35,680 bases of DNA from positions 1 to 35,680 of the forward strand of contig JABAZK010000126.1 in the NCBI GenBank assembly GCA_018608485.1. The letters run 5' to 3'. The notes under the pieces were generated by a model. That model made no database searches. It saw only the letters and a list, made by a program, of their open reading frames with translations, and had not been told where the DNA came from. The translations under genes and the position numbers were made by a program. The stretch comes from Flavobacteriaceae bacterium (GTDB lineage Bacteria > Bacteroidota > Bacteroidia > Flavobacteriales > Flavobacteriaceae). Below, in pieces: positions 28,101 through 35,680 of this stretch (position 1 is the stretch's first letter; each line of letters starts with the position of its first letter).

Positions 28101-29318
28101 CCCTGACAATGCCCCAGAAATATTATTAGACTCGTTTGAAGGGAGGGCAACACCATTAACAGTTGGAGCTGTTAGTGCTGGAATTACAAGACCATCTAGA
28201 CTTACAAAGTTTTCAGAATTAGGTTCTGCAATATCAGCCAATGCAACAATACTTCTAAAATCTTCAACAGAAGCATTTCTATTTGTAATCCAAAGTTCAA
28301 TTCTTGTAATATTAATTGGACTACTTATAAGGGGGTAATTTTGTAGAGATTTTGAATAATTTTCCCTAAAATATTGTGATAGAAAAAAGTGCCTATCATT
28401 GTCATAATCAGTAGCTCTTAACTCAAATTCTTGAATTTCCGCCCCTCCTTCTGCAGTAACAGTAGTACTCTCAGAATTCTGTTGAGAAAAGACTGCTGTA
28501 ATATTTGTTTTTCCAAATTGAAGCTTCGTTTTTAATCCAAATAGACTTTGAGCGCCATTAATTAATGAATTTTTTATTGGCATAGAAATATTACCAGCCT
28601 CTATTCCTTGAATAATACCATCTTCACCATATTTAACATCAGAGAGTGATGGAGGGATAAACTCAACTTTGATTATATTTTGAAAATCAAAAGTAGACTG
28701 AGTATCGTATTGTGCGGTAAACTTTAATCGATTTCCAACTTGAGCTTGAATTCCGGCGTTGATCTGTTGGTCAAAATCAAAAGTAAAACTACTTCTATTT
28801 TGTTCTGATAATTGTGGATTTTCTGTGTTTTGATATATAAAACCAAGCTTAAGATTAATGTTTCCTGTTGGAGTAATTTTTATTTCATTACTCCCAAAAA
28901 TAGTTTCGAAAAATTTTGAATTTACATAATAAGTGGGGAGTAAGTCTTTTTTATCAGAGGAATTTTTACTCTTTTCAGCAGCTACTTTACTTTTAAAGTA
29001 ATCGAGCATATCTCTGCGTAATCGATATTTTTCGTATTCTTCTGGCGTCATGTAAATAGGTGTTTTAATGTAATAATCACCTACTTTCTCTACAAAAACA
29101 TATTTGTTAAGAACCTTGTCAAATATCACTTCAATTTTTGAAGGATAGTTTAGTAACATGTTCCCTGTTTGAGAGTGATTGAAGTTGTATGTTAATCCAA
29201 GAGAATCATTTTTTACAGCAATAGAGTCATTACTTTTAGAATTTGTTTGTGCAAATGTAACATTCGCAAAACCAGCAAAAAATAAAATCCATATAATGTA
29301 TTTATGAAATAATTTCAA
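22149..29318 (-). CDS. sprA: Gliding motility/type IX secretion outer-membrane translocon protein SprA
   Basis: 2389 aa, signal peptide, SprA-type segments (YYVNSKFFETIFGSNEIKITPTGNINLKLGFIYQNTENP, GIEAGNISMPIKNSLINGAQSLFGLKTKLQFGKTNITAVFSQQ, SYIDDFEASQIPISLLTPLQWY); located in the conserved ruvA-sprA-gcvH context. Confidence 0.97.
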   Translation of the reverse strand: MKLFHKYIIWILFFAGFANVTFAQTNSKSNDSIAVKNDSLGLTYNFNHSQTGNMLLNYPSKIEVIFDKVLNKYVFVEKVGDYYIKTPIYMTPEEYEKYRLRRDMLDYFKSKVAAEKSKNSSDKKDLLPTYYVNSKFFETIFGSNEIKITPTGNINLKLGFIYQNTENPQLSEQNRSSFTFDFDQQINAGIQAQVGNRLKFTAQYDTQSTFDFQNIIKVEFIPPSLSDVKYGEDGIIQGIEAGNISMPIKNSLINGAQSLFGLKTKLQFGKTNITAVFSQQNSESTTVTAEGGAEIQEFELRATDYDNDRHFFLSQYFRENYSKSLQNYPLISSPINITRIELWITNRNASVEDFRSIVALADIAEPNSENFVSLDGLVIPALTAPTVNGVALPSNESNNISGALSGPQIRDIATVDNYLSGTYGMSQGSDYSLLQNARKLQPNEYTINSQLGFVSLNRRLNDGEVLAVSYEYTVVGASNGKTSFKVGEFSNDGISSPENLAVKLLRSEILTTKRTIAGVEEAFPTWKLMMKNIYALGASPLTPDGFRFEIQYRDDQTGVSSNTLQNAQSVDISTKPLLQVFNLDRLDQTQYQTPDGYFDYVDGITINSQKGYVIFPEAEPFGDDLESSLDVQSDVDLYVFDELYLDTKINVKNNNQNKDKFLLKGYFKSEDSGGIPLNAYNVPRGSVTVTAGGRQLVEGIDYVVDYLAGRVQILDPGLQSSGIPINVSTENNAVFNQQRKTFMGVDVEHNFNENFILGATILNVNERPLTPKVNFGGEPINNTMLGMNLDFSTEMPLFTKLANKLPFVDTDVPSNLSVRADMAYLIPGSPKGIDVVGSATSYIDDFEASQIPISLLTPLQWYTSSTPDTPTFPEFNGNLSNDKRYNYKRARMAWYTIDPIFYGAGDTPGNIDADALSRSETRQINYDELFPNQELDVTQQSLIRTLDLAYFPGERGPYNFEQPVDISNPTRLENPEDRWAGIMRPLTTNNFEQANVEYIQFWVMDPYTNYSITNSEGLPSGINPQDLQNQVGDLYINLGNISEDILKDNRKMYENGLPEDELSTNTTETIWGKVPTNPSIIYAFNEDDNSRIIQDLGLDGLTDTEEREKYPELASLDDPASDNFKYYRGGDLDDLDASIISRYKLFNNTQGNSPTLNQSPESYPTSSSTYPDVEDINKDQTMNTVESYFEYKVSLNSSDLIVGQNYIVDQKDTQVTLDNGESQTAKWYQFRIPIRSGTPINNISDFNSIRFIRMFMTNFKMPVVLRFGELDLVRGDWRRYTRTLDPAITPDQPLEQEELNDFEVGVVNIEQNEGRYVLPPGIERERLQGSTTVQQQNEQSVTLKVNNLPQNKIRAIYKNISVDLRRYKELKMFIHAESTIINDVDDDDLTAIVRLGTDLNDNFYQLEIPLKISTYGSLAPLDVWPEANNLDAMLEQLGKIKLARDVANAPINELFTSTNIDFGDLVLRVKGNPTLAQIRTIMLGVRNNNPLEKSAEIWFNELRSAGFDNDGGWAAVVNADANFADVASLSMTGRMQTVGFGNVEDRVSQRSLDETKEYDISTSINIGKMMPKKWGIELPMNYSVGEQFIDPKFDPQYQDIQLADVEAANLPSSIPRGTDVSRNYTKRSSISFINVRKNRNPESSKKPKFYDIENVSVSYSFNEESHRDYNIEGALSQKVMAAASYNFTFKPKFYEPFKKKELFKSKYLQLIRDINFNPLPSSLAINSRINRNFNEQRSRNLVEGLSAQPTLKQRRFLFDWDYAVAFNFTKSLAVNFNATNSFIYDAFGSGDDIEIFNNFFNVGRPTQYNQKLNTTYKLPINKIPYLGFMSLDYAYTADFDWKATSQDASIIERVGNLIQNANTHNVTGSLNFAKLYKDTKFENLFLKKKNRKKSNPNSLDNSITNKQVSARKRKKEPLGKKVIRGFYDVITSVKTGKISYSENNGQLLPGYAPEVGFLGRNNFGGGQAPSLGFVFGSQVDIRNTALVNGWLVAPRLDGEDYYDKTYTRTHFDKLDYNFSLKPAKDLNIEITGNKINTRSLAQQLDIRFDSTDPEGNGFIDESIPAFITGNFSTSYSMFSTAFKNGDQLFDQLRANRIAISRRLGEQAGIDVDDPANINPLDGTVVGFGTNSQDVLLPSFLAAYSGKNANNVKLGIFRDIPIPAWNLRYTGFMKYKWFKENFSSFSVTHGYKSSYTVSSFTNNLQYDDDNPTITNAAGDFESRTLVSSATLVDEFSPLIRVDMKMKNSFSMRGELKRDRTLTMNFNNSTLTDIKGTEYIFGFGYVFKDVKMKTSFTGKKQTLKGDINLRADVSLRDNLTLIRSVNSENDQISGGQKLFSIKFTADYRLNSNLTASFYYNHQTSRYAISTTFPRQSINAGFNFIYNLGGNK

Positions 29319-29322
29319 TTGA

Positions 29323-29904
29323 CTATAAATTCTTAAGTGCTTTTTTAATTAACAGTTCTACTGTTTCATTCGGAGAATCTTTAAGAATTGCAGTAATTAC
29401 TTTTTCAGACTGCTTTCTATTAAACCCTAAAACTTCTAATGCAGATAACGCTTCTTCTTTGTTAGTATTGTTTGTTTTTAGTGAAATTTCGTCAATATCA
29501 AACGTTTTTAGAATTTTATCTTTAAGATCTACAATAACTCTTTGTGCTGTCTTTGCTCCAATCCCTTTTACTGATTGAATTAATTGCACATTTTCAGAGG
29601 CTATTGCATTTTGCACCTCTTCTGAACTCATAGATGAAAGCATTGTTCTTGCTATACTTGGCCCAACTCCAGAAACAGAAATCAATAATTTAAAAACTTC
29701 TCTTTCTGTTTTGCTAAAAAAACCATAAAGAGTATGAGCATCTTCTCTAACTGAGAGATGAGCAAATAATTGAACATTTTCGTTGTCTGGAAGCGCTGAA
29801 AAAGTCTGTAATGAAATGTGTAACAAATACCCAACTCCAGCACAATCTATCACAGCATAGGTTGGGTTCTTTTCTACTAGTTTCCCTCTTATTTGTGTAA
29901 TCAT
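29323..29904 (-). CDS. ruvA: Holliday junction DNA helicase subunit RuvA
   Basis: MITQIRGKLVEKNPTYAVIDCAGVGYLLHISLQTF, LISVSGVGPSIARTMLSSMS, LIQSVKGIGAKTAQRVIVDLKDK (HhH motifs). Confidence 0.98.
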   Translation of the reverse strand: MITQIRGKLVEKNPTYAVIDCAGVGYLLHISLQTFSALPDNENVQLFAHLSVREDAHTLYGFFSKTEREVFKLLISVSGVGPSIARTMLSSMSSEEVQNAIASENVQLIQSVKGIGAKTAQRVIVDLKDKILKTFDIDEISLKTNNTNKEEALSALEVLGFNRKQSEKVITAILKDSPNETVELLIKKALKNL

Positions 29905-29934
29905 TTTTTCTTTTTCTTATTTCAATGAAGGAGC

Positions 29935-32211
29935 TTATTCCTTTCGTTGTTTTTGCTGAGCATCTACAACTGCTACAGCTGACATATTAACCATTTCATC
30001 AACACTAGCACCTAACTGGATTATGTGTGCTGGCTTTTTAAACCCTAAAATTATAGGCCCAACGGATTCAGATCCGTCTATTTGTTTTAATAACTTGTAT
30101 GTAATGTTAGCAGATTCTAAGTTAGGGAAAATTAAAACGTTAACTTTTTTGCCGTTTAATTTAGAAAAAGGAAATTCTTTAGCTAACATTTCTGGATTTA
30201 ATGCAAAATCTGCCTGAAGTTCTCCATCTATATTAACGTTTGGAAAATGCCTGTGTATATAAGAAACAGCATCCTGAATTTTTTTTGAGCTTTCAGAATT
30301 TGATGATCCAAAATTAGAAAAAGATAACATGGCAATATTTGGCTTCATTCCAAACATTTTTGCAATCTTATAAGTCATTTGGGAAATTTTAGCCAAGTCT
30401 TTTGCAGATGGATTGATATTTATGGTAGTATCTGCTAAAAAAATTGGGCCCTGATTTGTTAACATCAAATTAGTAGCAGCTATTCTTGTTACCCCTTTTG
30501 CTTTTCCAATTAACTCAATCATTGGTTTAACAATAGTAGGGTAAGGTCTAGAATAGCCAGTTATTAAAGAGTCTGCTTCACCTTCATTTACCATCATAGC
30601 TGCGAAATAATTTCGCTCTCGCATTAATTTTTTTGCTTGATGTAAACTAATCCCTTTTCGCTGTCTTGTTTCCCAATATTTAACAGCAAAATAATCTCTT
30701 CTTTCTGCTTCTTCATCTGTTTTTGGGTCATAAATTGGAACTTCAGCAGTAAAACCCAGCTCTTCTTTAAGCGCCAGAATTACATCTTTTCTGCCCAATA
30801 ATATTGGATGTCCTAACCTCTCCTCATAAACTCTTTGAGCGGCCTTTAAAACATCTAATTGATCTGCCTCTGCAAACACAATGCTTTTTGGATTTCTTTT
30901 TGCCCTATTGTGTAATAGCCTAATTTCTTTGCTTCCAACACCAGATCTATCCATCAGTTGATCTCTATACTTGCCCCAATCCTCTATAGGTTCTAAGGCA
31001 ACTCCAGATTTAATAGCTGCTTTAGCAATAGCCGGTGGGATTTCATAAATTAATCTTGGGTCAAATGGTTTTGGAATAATGTATTCTTTCCCAAAAGATA
31101 AGCTTACTTCATCATAAACAATGTTTACTTGTTCTGGAACCGATTGCTTTGCTAAGTCTGCAAGAGCATGAACAGCTGCCATTTTCATTTCTTCATTTAT
31201 TTTCGTAGCTCTAACGTCTAAAGCTCCACGAAATATGAAAGGAAATCCTAAAACATTATTAACTTGATTTGGATGGTCTGATCTTCCTGTAGCCATGATA
31301 ATATCGTCTCTTGTGGCACATGCAACATCATATGAAATCTCTGGTACTGGGTTTGCCATGGCAAATACTATTGGATCTTTGGTCATTGAAAGCAGCATTT
31401 CTGGTGTTACCACATCTCCTTTTGACAACCCTATAAAAACATCAGCATTTTGCATGGCTTCCTCAAGTGTATTTACATCCTTATTAGTAGCAAATTTCTT
31501 TTTCTGAGAAGTTAGATTATCTCTGTCTTTTCTGATAACACCTTTGCTATCACACATAATAATATTTTCAATCTTTGCTCCTAACCTTAAGTATAAAAGG
31601 GTACATGAAATAGCAGCAGCACCAGCACCATTAACAACTATTTGAACTTTAGAGATATCTTTCGCAATTATTTCTAAAGCATTTTTCAATGCCGCTGCAG
31701 AAATAATTGCCGTCCCGTGTTGATCATCATGCATCACAGGTATATTTAATTCTTCTTTAAGTCTTCTCTCTATTTCGAAAGCTTCTGGGGCCTTTATATC
31801 TTCTAAATTAATCCCTCCAAATGTAGGAGCAATCGCTTTAACTGTTTCTACAAATTTATCTACGTCTGTAGCATCTATTTCTATATCAAAAACATCAATA
31901 TCAGCAAATATTTTAAAAAGTAATCCTTTCCCTTCCATAACTGGCTTAGAAGCTAAAGGTCCTATATCCCCTAATCCTAAAACAGCTGTTCCATTGGTTA
32001 TTACAGCAACTAAATTTCCTTTGGCTGTATATTTGTATGCGTTTTTTTGGTCTTTTGAAATTTCTAGACATGGCTCGGCAACTCCTGGAGAATATGCCAA
32101 AGCTAAATCATGTTGAGTGGCATATTTTTTTGTTGGTATTACTTCTATTTTTCCTGGCTTAGGCTTAGCGTGGTATAGCAAAGCTTCATGCCTTTTTCTA
32201 GAATCGCTCAT
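29935..32211 (-). CDS. maeB: NADP-dependent malic enzyme with C-terminal phosphate acetyltransferase-like domain
   Basis: [76 protein letters not shown]-terminal PTA-like region ([46 protein letters not shown]). Confidence 0.97.
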   Translation of the reverse strand: MSDSRKRHEALLYHAKPKPGKIEVIPTKKYATQHDLALAYSPGVAEPCLEISKDQKNAYKYTAKGNLVAVITNGTAVLGLGDIGPLASKPVMEGKGLLFKIFADIDVFDIEIDATDVDKFVETVKAIAPTFGGINLEDIKAPEAFEIERRLKEELNIPVMHDDQHGTAIISAAALKNALEIIAKDISKVQIVVNGAGAAAISCTLLYLRLGAKIENIIMCDSKGVIRKDRDNLTSQKKKFATNKDVNTLEEAMQNADVFIGLSKGDVVTPEMLLSMTKDPIVFAMANPVPEISYDVACATRDDIIMATGRSDHPNQVNNVLGFPFIFRGALDVRATKINEEMKMAAVHALADLAKQSVPEQVNIVYDEVSLSFGKEYIIPKPFDPRLIYEIPPAIAKAAIKSGVALEPIEDWGKYRDQLMDRSGVGSKEIRLLHNRAKRNPKSIVFAEADQLDVLKAAQRVYEERLGHPILLGRKDVILALKEELGFTAEVPIYDPKTDEEAERRDYFAVKYWETRQRKGISLHQAKKLMRERNYFAAMMVNEGEADSLITGYSRPYPTIVKPMIELIGKAKGVTRIAATNLMLTNQGPIFLADTTININPSAKDLAKISQMTYKIAKMFGMKPNIAMLSFSNFGSSNSESSKKIQDAVSYIHRHFPNVNIDGELQADFALNPEMLAKEFPFSKLNGKKVNVLIFPNLESANITYKLLKQIDGSESVGPIILGFKKPAHIIQLGASVDEMVNMSAVAVVDAQQKQRKE

Positions 32212-32237
32212 CTAATCTTTGTTTATTTGATACTATA

Positions 32238-32245
32238 CAAATATA
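32238..32245 (-). promoter_or_regulatory. Candidate -7 element (TATATTTG) for maeB
   Basis: Exact TAnnTTTG on the minus strand, 26 bp upstream of the maeB start; CAAA at 32268-32271 could be the -33 with a 22-bp spacer. Confidence 0.45.
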
Positions 32246-32288
32246 GACTTTATGATATAAAGAACTTCAAAGAAATTTAAGACTTTGT

Positions 32289-32313
32289 TGTAAATTGCTT
32301 AACAAAATTTACA
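32289..32313. promoter_or_regulatory. Inverted repeat in the divergent maeB/DUF5686 intergenic region
   Basis: TGTAAATT-gcttaacaa-AATTTACA: perfect 8-bp arms, 9-nt spacer. Confidence 0.35.
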
Positions 32314-32336
32314 CACTCTAATACTTTGGCATCATA

Positions 32337-32344
32337 TATGTTTG
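32337..32344 (+). promoter_or_regulatory. Candidate -7 element (TATGTTTG) for the 32370 gene
   Basis: Exact TAnnTTTG 25 bp upstream of the ATG; -33 element not clear. Confidence 0.4.
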
Positions 32345-32369
32345 CTTTATCCAAACTAACAGATCTTTT

Positions 32370-34829
32370 ATGAAAAAAATTGTCCTACTAGTTCTTTTAT
32401 TGCACAGCTTTCCCTCTTTTAGTCAGATAAAAGGAAAAGTTACAGATTCTGATAAAAACCCAATCTCTTTTGTAAGTATTTATCCAGATAAAACTATTAC
32501 GGGAACCACTTCTAATGATGCAGGTAACTATGAACTAAACATAAAAACACCCGGAAATTATACTATAGTTTTTCAATTTTTAGGGTATAAAACAATAAAA
32601 AAAACAGTTTCAATTACAGATTTCCCTTTTCAATTAAATGTTGTTATGGTTGATGAAAAAGTAGTTTTAGACGAAATTTCTATAAATACTGGAGAAAATC
32701 CAGCAAATAAAATCATCAGAAAAGCGATTGATAATAAGAGTAATAATACGGATAAATTCAAAGAATACACCTCAAGCTTTTATTCACGTGGATTATTCAA
32801 AGTAAAGAATGCTCCTGAGAAAATATTAGGGCAACGTTTAGGTGATTTAGGTGGAGGACTGGACTCTACAAGAACTGGGATTATTTATTTGTCTGAAACT
32901 GTTTCTGAAATTACTTTTCAAAAAAAACCAGCTGAATTTAAAGAAAAAATTATTGCCTCAAAAGTAAGCGGTTCTGATAACGGGATAAGTTTTAACAGGG
33001 CTGAAGAAGCAAACTTTGATTTTTACAGTAATGCTGTTTTAATAGCAGAAAATAACTTAGTGTCTCCAATTTCTGACAATGCGTTTAGATATTACAGATA
33101 TGAATTAGAAGGGTCTTTTTATGAGAAAAACGGACGATTAATAAATAAAATAAAAGTAAATCCTAAAAGAAGTAAGGACCGAGTTTTTAGTGGATTCATT
33201 TACATTGTAGAGGAAGATTGGGCAATATATGGAGTAGATTTAAAAGCTTCTGGAGAGCAAATAGGAATTCCAATTATAGAGGTATTAAAATTTAAACAAG
33301 ATTATAATTATTCTGAAAGCAATAAGGCTTGGATTAAAATTTCTCAAATAATAGATTTTAAATTTGGGCTTTTTGGATTTAATGTAGATGGCCGATTTTC
33401 TGGAGCTTATTCAGACTATAATTTCTCTCCGAAATTTAAAAAAGAAACTTTTTCTAATGAAGTATTATCGTTTGCAAAGGGAGCTACGGAAAAGGATAGT
33501 TTATTCTGGGAAAATCTTAGACCAGTTGCTCTAACATCTGAAGAAAAAAAAGATTACCTATTGAAAGACAGTATTAAGGAAACAAGAAAATCAAAAAAAT
33601 ATTTAGATTCTTTAGATAAAGAAAATAATCCTATTAAAATTACATCCCTTTTCACAGGGTATACCTATAGAAACTCTTTCAAAGATTGGTCTATTTCTAT
33701 CAATTCTCCATTAACAACAATTAGTTACAATACCGTTCAGGGTAGAAATACAACTACAACCATTAATTACTTTAAGAGCTTAAATAAAACTGGGAAATGG
33801 ATTCAAGCTGGTGCTAATTTGAATTATAGCATGTCTGAAAAAAAAATTAGACCTGTTTTTTATTTTACTAAAAAATGGAACAGCATTCAAAGACCCAGAA
33901 TATTTATTTCTGTGGGTCAGAAGATTAATCAATTTAATGAAAGGAACCCTATTTCAAAATTTTACAACACCATTTATTCATTATTTCTCAAAGAAAATTA
34001 TTTAAAAATATATGAAAAATCCTTCAGTAAAATTTCCTATTCTCAAGAGATATTAAACGGGCTATACATTTCCGGCTCTTTAGAATATGCATCCAGAAAA
34101 CCTCTCTTTAATACCTCAAACTTTGTTGTTTTTGGAAGAGATATTCCTTTTCAGTCTAATAATCCAATAGACCCTACAAATTTTACAGCTCCTTTTAATA
34201 CTCACAACATAGCATCATTAAATATTGGCACTTCCATTGTTTTTGATCAAAAATATGTATCGTACCCTAATAGAAAAATTAATTTTGAAAACTCTAGATA
34301 CCCTTCTTTAAGTATTAGATATCGTAAAAATTTTGGTTCTAATGTGAGTGAATATAATTCTGATGTATTGATAAGTAATATTCGTCAGAATATCTCAATA
34401 GGGAATTTAGGAGAATTCAATTACAACATTAGATCTGGTATTTTCTTTGAAAAAAAAGACATTGCTTTTATGGATTATTTACATGCAAACGGTAATCAAT
34501 TAAAGTTGGCTCCTTCCAATAGAAATAGTAGTTTTGGGCTATTGAATTACTATAAATTTAGTACAAATGACAAATATGCCGAAGTACATTTAGAACATAA
34601 TTTTAAAGGACGTTTATTAAGAAATATTCCATTATTAAATACTTTAAATTTTCATGTTGTTGCAAATGCTAAAGGGTTATTTACAGGTGGAAGAAAACCA
34701 TATTCTGAGTTTTCTTTGGGATTAGATAATATTGGAATTGGAAAATGGAGGTTCCTACGAATAGATTATGTAAAATCAAATTTTAATGGTAAAAAAGGGG
34801 ATGGTTTTTTATTTGGAATCTCTTTCTAA
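32370..34829 (+). CDS. DUF5686/carboxypeptidase-like regulatory domain outer-membrane protein
   Basis: Signal peptide; N-terminal CarboxypepD_reg-like domain (IKGKVTDSDKNPISFVSIYPDKTITGTTSNDAGNYELNIKTPGNYTIVFQFLGYKTIKKTVSI); long beta-rich C-terminus ending in FGISF, typical of the DUF5686 group. Confidence 0.85.
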   Translation: MKKIVLLVLLLHSFPSFSQIKGKVTDSDKNPISFVSIYPDKTITGTTSNDAGNYELNIKTPGNYTIVFQFLGYKTIKKTVSITDFPFQLNVVMVDEKVVLDEISINTGENPANKIIRKAIDNKSNNTDKFKEYTSSFYSRGLFKVKNAPEKILGQRLGDLGGGLDSTRTGIIYLSETVSEITFQKKPAEFKEKIIASKVSGSDNGISFNRAEEANFDFYSNAVLIAENNLVSPISDNAFRYYRYELEGSFYEKNGRLINKIKVNPKRSKDRVFSGFIYIVEEDWAIYGVDLKASGEQIGIPIIEVLKFKQDYNYSESNKAWIKISQIIDFKFGLFGFNVDGRFSGAYSDYNFSPKFKKETFSNEVLSFAKGATEKDSLFWENLRPVALTSEEKKDYLLKDSIKETRKSKKYLDSLDKENNPIKITSLFTGYTYRNSFKDWSISINSPLTTISYNTVQGRNTTTTINYFKSLNKTGKWIQAGANLNYSMSEKKIRPVFYFTKKWNSIQRPRIFISVGQKINQFNERNPISKFYNTIYSLFLKENYLKIYEKSFSKISYSQEILNGLYISGSLEYASRKPLFNTSNFVVFGRDIPFQSNNPIDPTNFTAPFNTHNIASLNIGTSIVFDQKYVSYPNRKINFENSRYPSLSIRYRKNFGSNVSEYNSDVLISNIRQNISIGNLGEFNYNIRSGIFFEKKDIAFMDYLHANGNQLKLAPSNRNSSFGLLNYYKFSTNDKYAEVHLEHNFKGRLLRNIPLLNTLNFHVVANAKGLFTGGRKPYSEFSLGLDNIGIGKWRFLRIDYVKSNFNGKKGDGFLFGISF

Positions 34830-34842
34830 CTAAAATATCCTT

Positions 34843-34850
34843 TATATTTG
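34843..34850 (+). promoter_or_regulatory. Candidate -7 element (TATATTTG) directly before moaD
   Basis: Exact TAnnTTTG ending 4 bp before the moaD ATG; -33 weak. Confidence 0.35.
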
Positions 34851-34854
34851 AGGC

Positions 34855-35097
34855 ATGGTGTTAAAAGTACTTTTTTTTGGAATATCGTCCGATTTAGTTG
34901 GGAAAAAAAACATCTCTTTTTCTCTTTCACAAAGTTCATCTGTTCTGCATTTTAAAGAGCAATTACAAAGACAATATCCTAAATTATCGCAAATCAATTC
35001 CTATGCAATTGCTGTAAATGAAAATTATGCTACCAATGAAACGTTGCTTAAAGAAAATGATGTAGTAGCACTTATACCCCCTGTAAGCGGAGGCTAA
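34855..35097 (+). CDS. moaD: Molybdopterin synthase sulfur carrier subunit MoaD/ThiS family
   Basis: 80 aa beta-grasp protein ending ALIPPVSGG (C-terminal Gly-Gly). Confidence 0.93.
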   Translation: MVLKVLFFGISSDLVGKKNISFSLSQSSSVLHFKEQLQRQYPKLSQINSYAIAVNENYATNETLLKENDVVALIPPVSGG

Positions 35098-35369
35098 TTT
35101 CTTAAATATTTTTTATCTACATAAAAAGTGCCAAAAGGGATAACAGATGCTAAAATCACTACACCAAGGGTTTTATTGTTCCATTTCAACTCAGGTTTTA
35201 TTAAAAAAGCAATCACTAAATAAGTGACAAATAATAATCCATGAGGCATCCCTAATAATTTTACATATTGAGGATCATCCATCCAATACTTGATAGGGAC
35301 GGCTACAAAGAGCAATAATAAATACGAGGTTCCCTCTAAAAAACTAACAACTCTAAAAAACATTTTCAT
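35094..35369 (-). CDS. DUF3817 family integral membrane protein
   Basis: FRVVSFLEGTSYLLLLFVAVPIKYW...PHGLLFVTYLVIAFL typical DUF3817 pattern; stop codon overlaps the moaD stop (CTAA, 35094-35097). Confidence 0.88.
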   Translation of the reverse strand: MKMFFRVVSFLEGTSYLLLLFVAVPIKYWMDDPQYVKLLGMPHGLLFVTYLVIAFLIKPELKWNNKTLGVVILASVIPFGTFYVDKKYLRN

Positions 35370-35418
35370 AGCTAATAATATCTAAAATTATTCTTGCAAA
35401 GATACGTTCAAGATTTCC

Positions 35419-35426
35419 TATTTTTG
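35419..35426 (+). promoter_or_regulatory. Candidate -7 element (TATTTTTG) for moaE
   Basis: Exact TAnnTTTG ending 7 bp before the ATG; CTTG at 35393-35396 as possible -33 (22-bp spacer). Confidence 0.4.
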
Positions 35427-35433
35427 TAAATAT

Positions 35434-35680
35434 ATGAGCAATAGTTCTATCAAAATTACTTCTAAAAAATTAAACTTAGACGAGTGCTACACATTTGTTG
35501 AAGATGATTCTTGTGGCGGTGTTTCTGCATTTATAGGAACTGTAAGAAATAGCACTCAAAATAAAGATGTTATCCAATTAGATTTTTCTTCATATGAGGC
35601 TATGGCAGTTAAAGAAATGCAGAAAATTGCTAATCTAGCATTAGAAAAGTTTGATATTAAAAAAATAGCTATTCATCATG
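35434..35680 (+). CDS. moaE: Molybdopterin synthase catalytic subunit MoaE, truncated at the window end
   Basis: Not in the ORF track (runs off the end). MSNSSIKITSKKLNLDECYTFVEDDSCGGVSAFIGTVRNSTQNKDVIQLDFSSYEAMAVKEMQKIANLALEKFDIKKIAIHH. Confidence 0.93.
   Translation, partial: MSNSSIKITSKKLNLDECYTFVEDDSCGGVSAFIGTVRNSTQNKDVIQLDFSSYEAMAVKEMQKIANLALEKFDIKKIAIHH

Noticed and set aside
22462-31507. Plus-strand ORFs at 22462, 25114, 26911, 30023 and 31295
   Set aside because: All antisense to sprA or maeB, short, no recognisable features.
1-35680. Searched for CRISPR arrays, tRNA/rRNA, transposases, integrases, phage or toxin-antitoxin genes
   Set aside because: None recognised by reading; no transposase-like ORF or regularly spaced repeats were seen.

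Overview
AT-rich window with the gene content of a marine-type Flavobacteriia chromosome. About 1-18.6 kb is a carbohydrate-uptake/oxidation locus. It holds two VCBS/FG-GAP lipoproteins, a SusD/SusC pair, and a five-gene minus-strand operon (lipoprotein TIM barrel, NHS-type MFS permease, Gfo/Idh/MocA oxidoreductase, sugar isomerase-like TIM barrel, DUF1080 lipoprotein). An AraC regulator separates this from a divergent plus-strand operon (GMC oxidoreductase, Tat-type gluconate-dehydrogenase subunit 3-like protein, second DUF1080). No glycoside hydrolase, polysaccharide lyase or sulfatase is recognisable, so the most interesting reading is an oxidative (3-keto-glycoside type) glycan-cleavage locus split between periplasm and cytoplasm, with a cupredoxin beside it. 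About 18.6-35.7 kb is mostly conserved flavobacterial housekeeping: azurin-like lipoprotein, NTF2-like lipoprotein, left-handed beta-helix acyltransferase, TonB, VanZ, GcvH, SprA (T9SS/gliding), RuvA, MaeB, a DUF5686-like protein, MoaD, DUF3817 and a truncated MoaE. I also report candidate regulatory DNA: a tandem 11-bp repeat that recurs near the divergent operons, a LacI/cre-like operator upstream of susC, a duplicated ~34-bp element upstream of the VCBS pair, and TAnnTTTG promoters. Functional assignments come from reading protein motifs; no database search was run.
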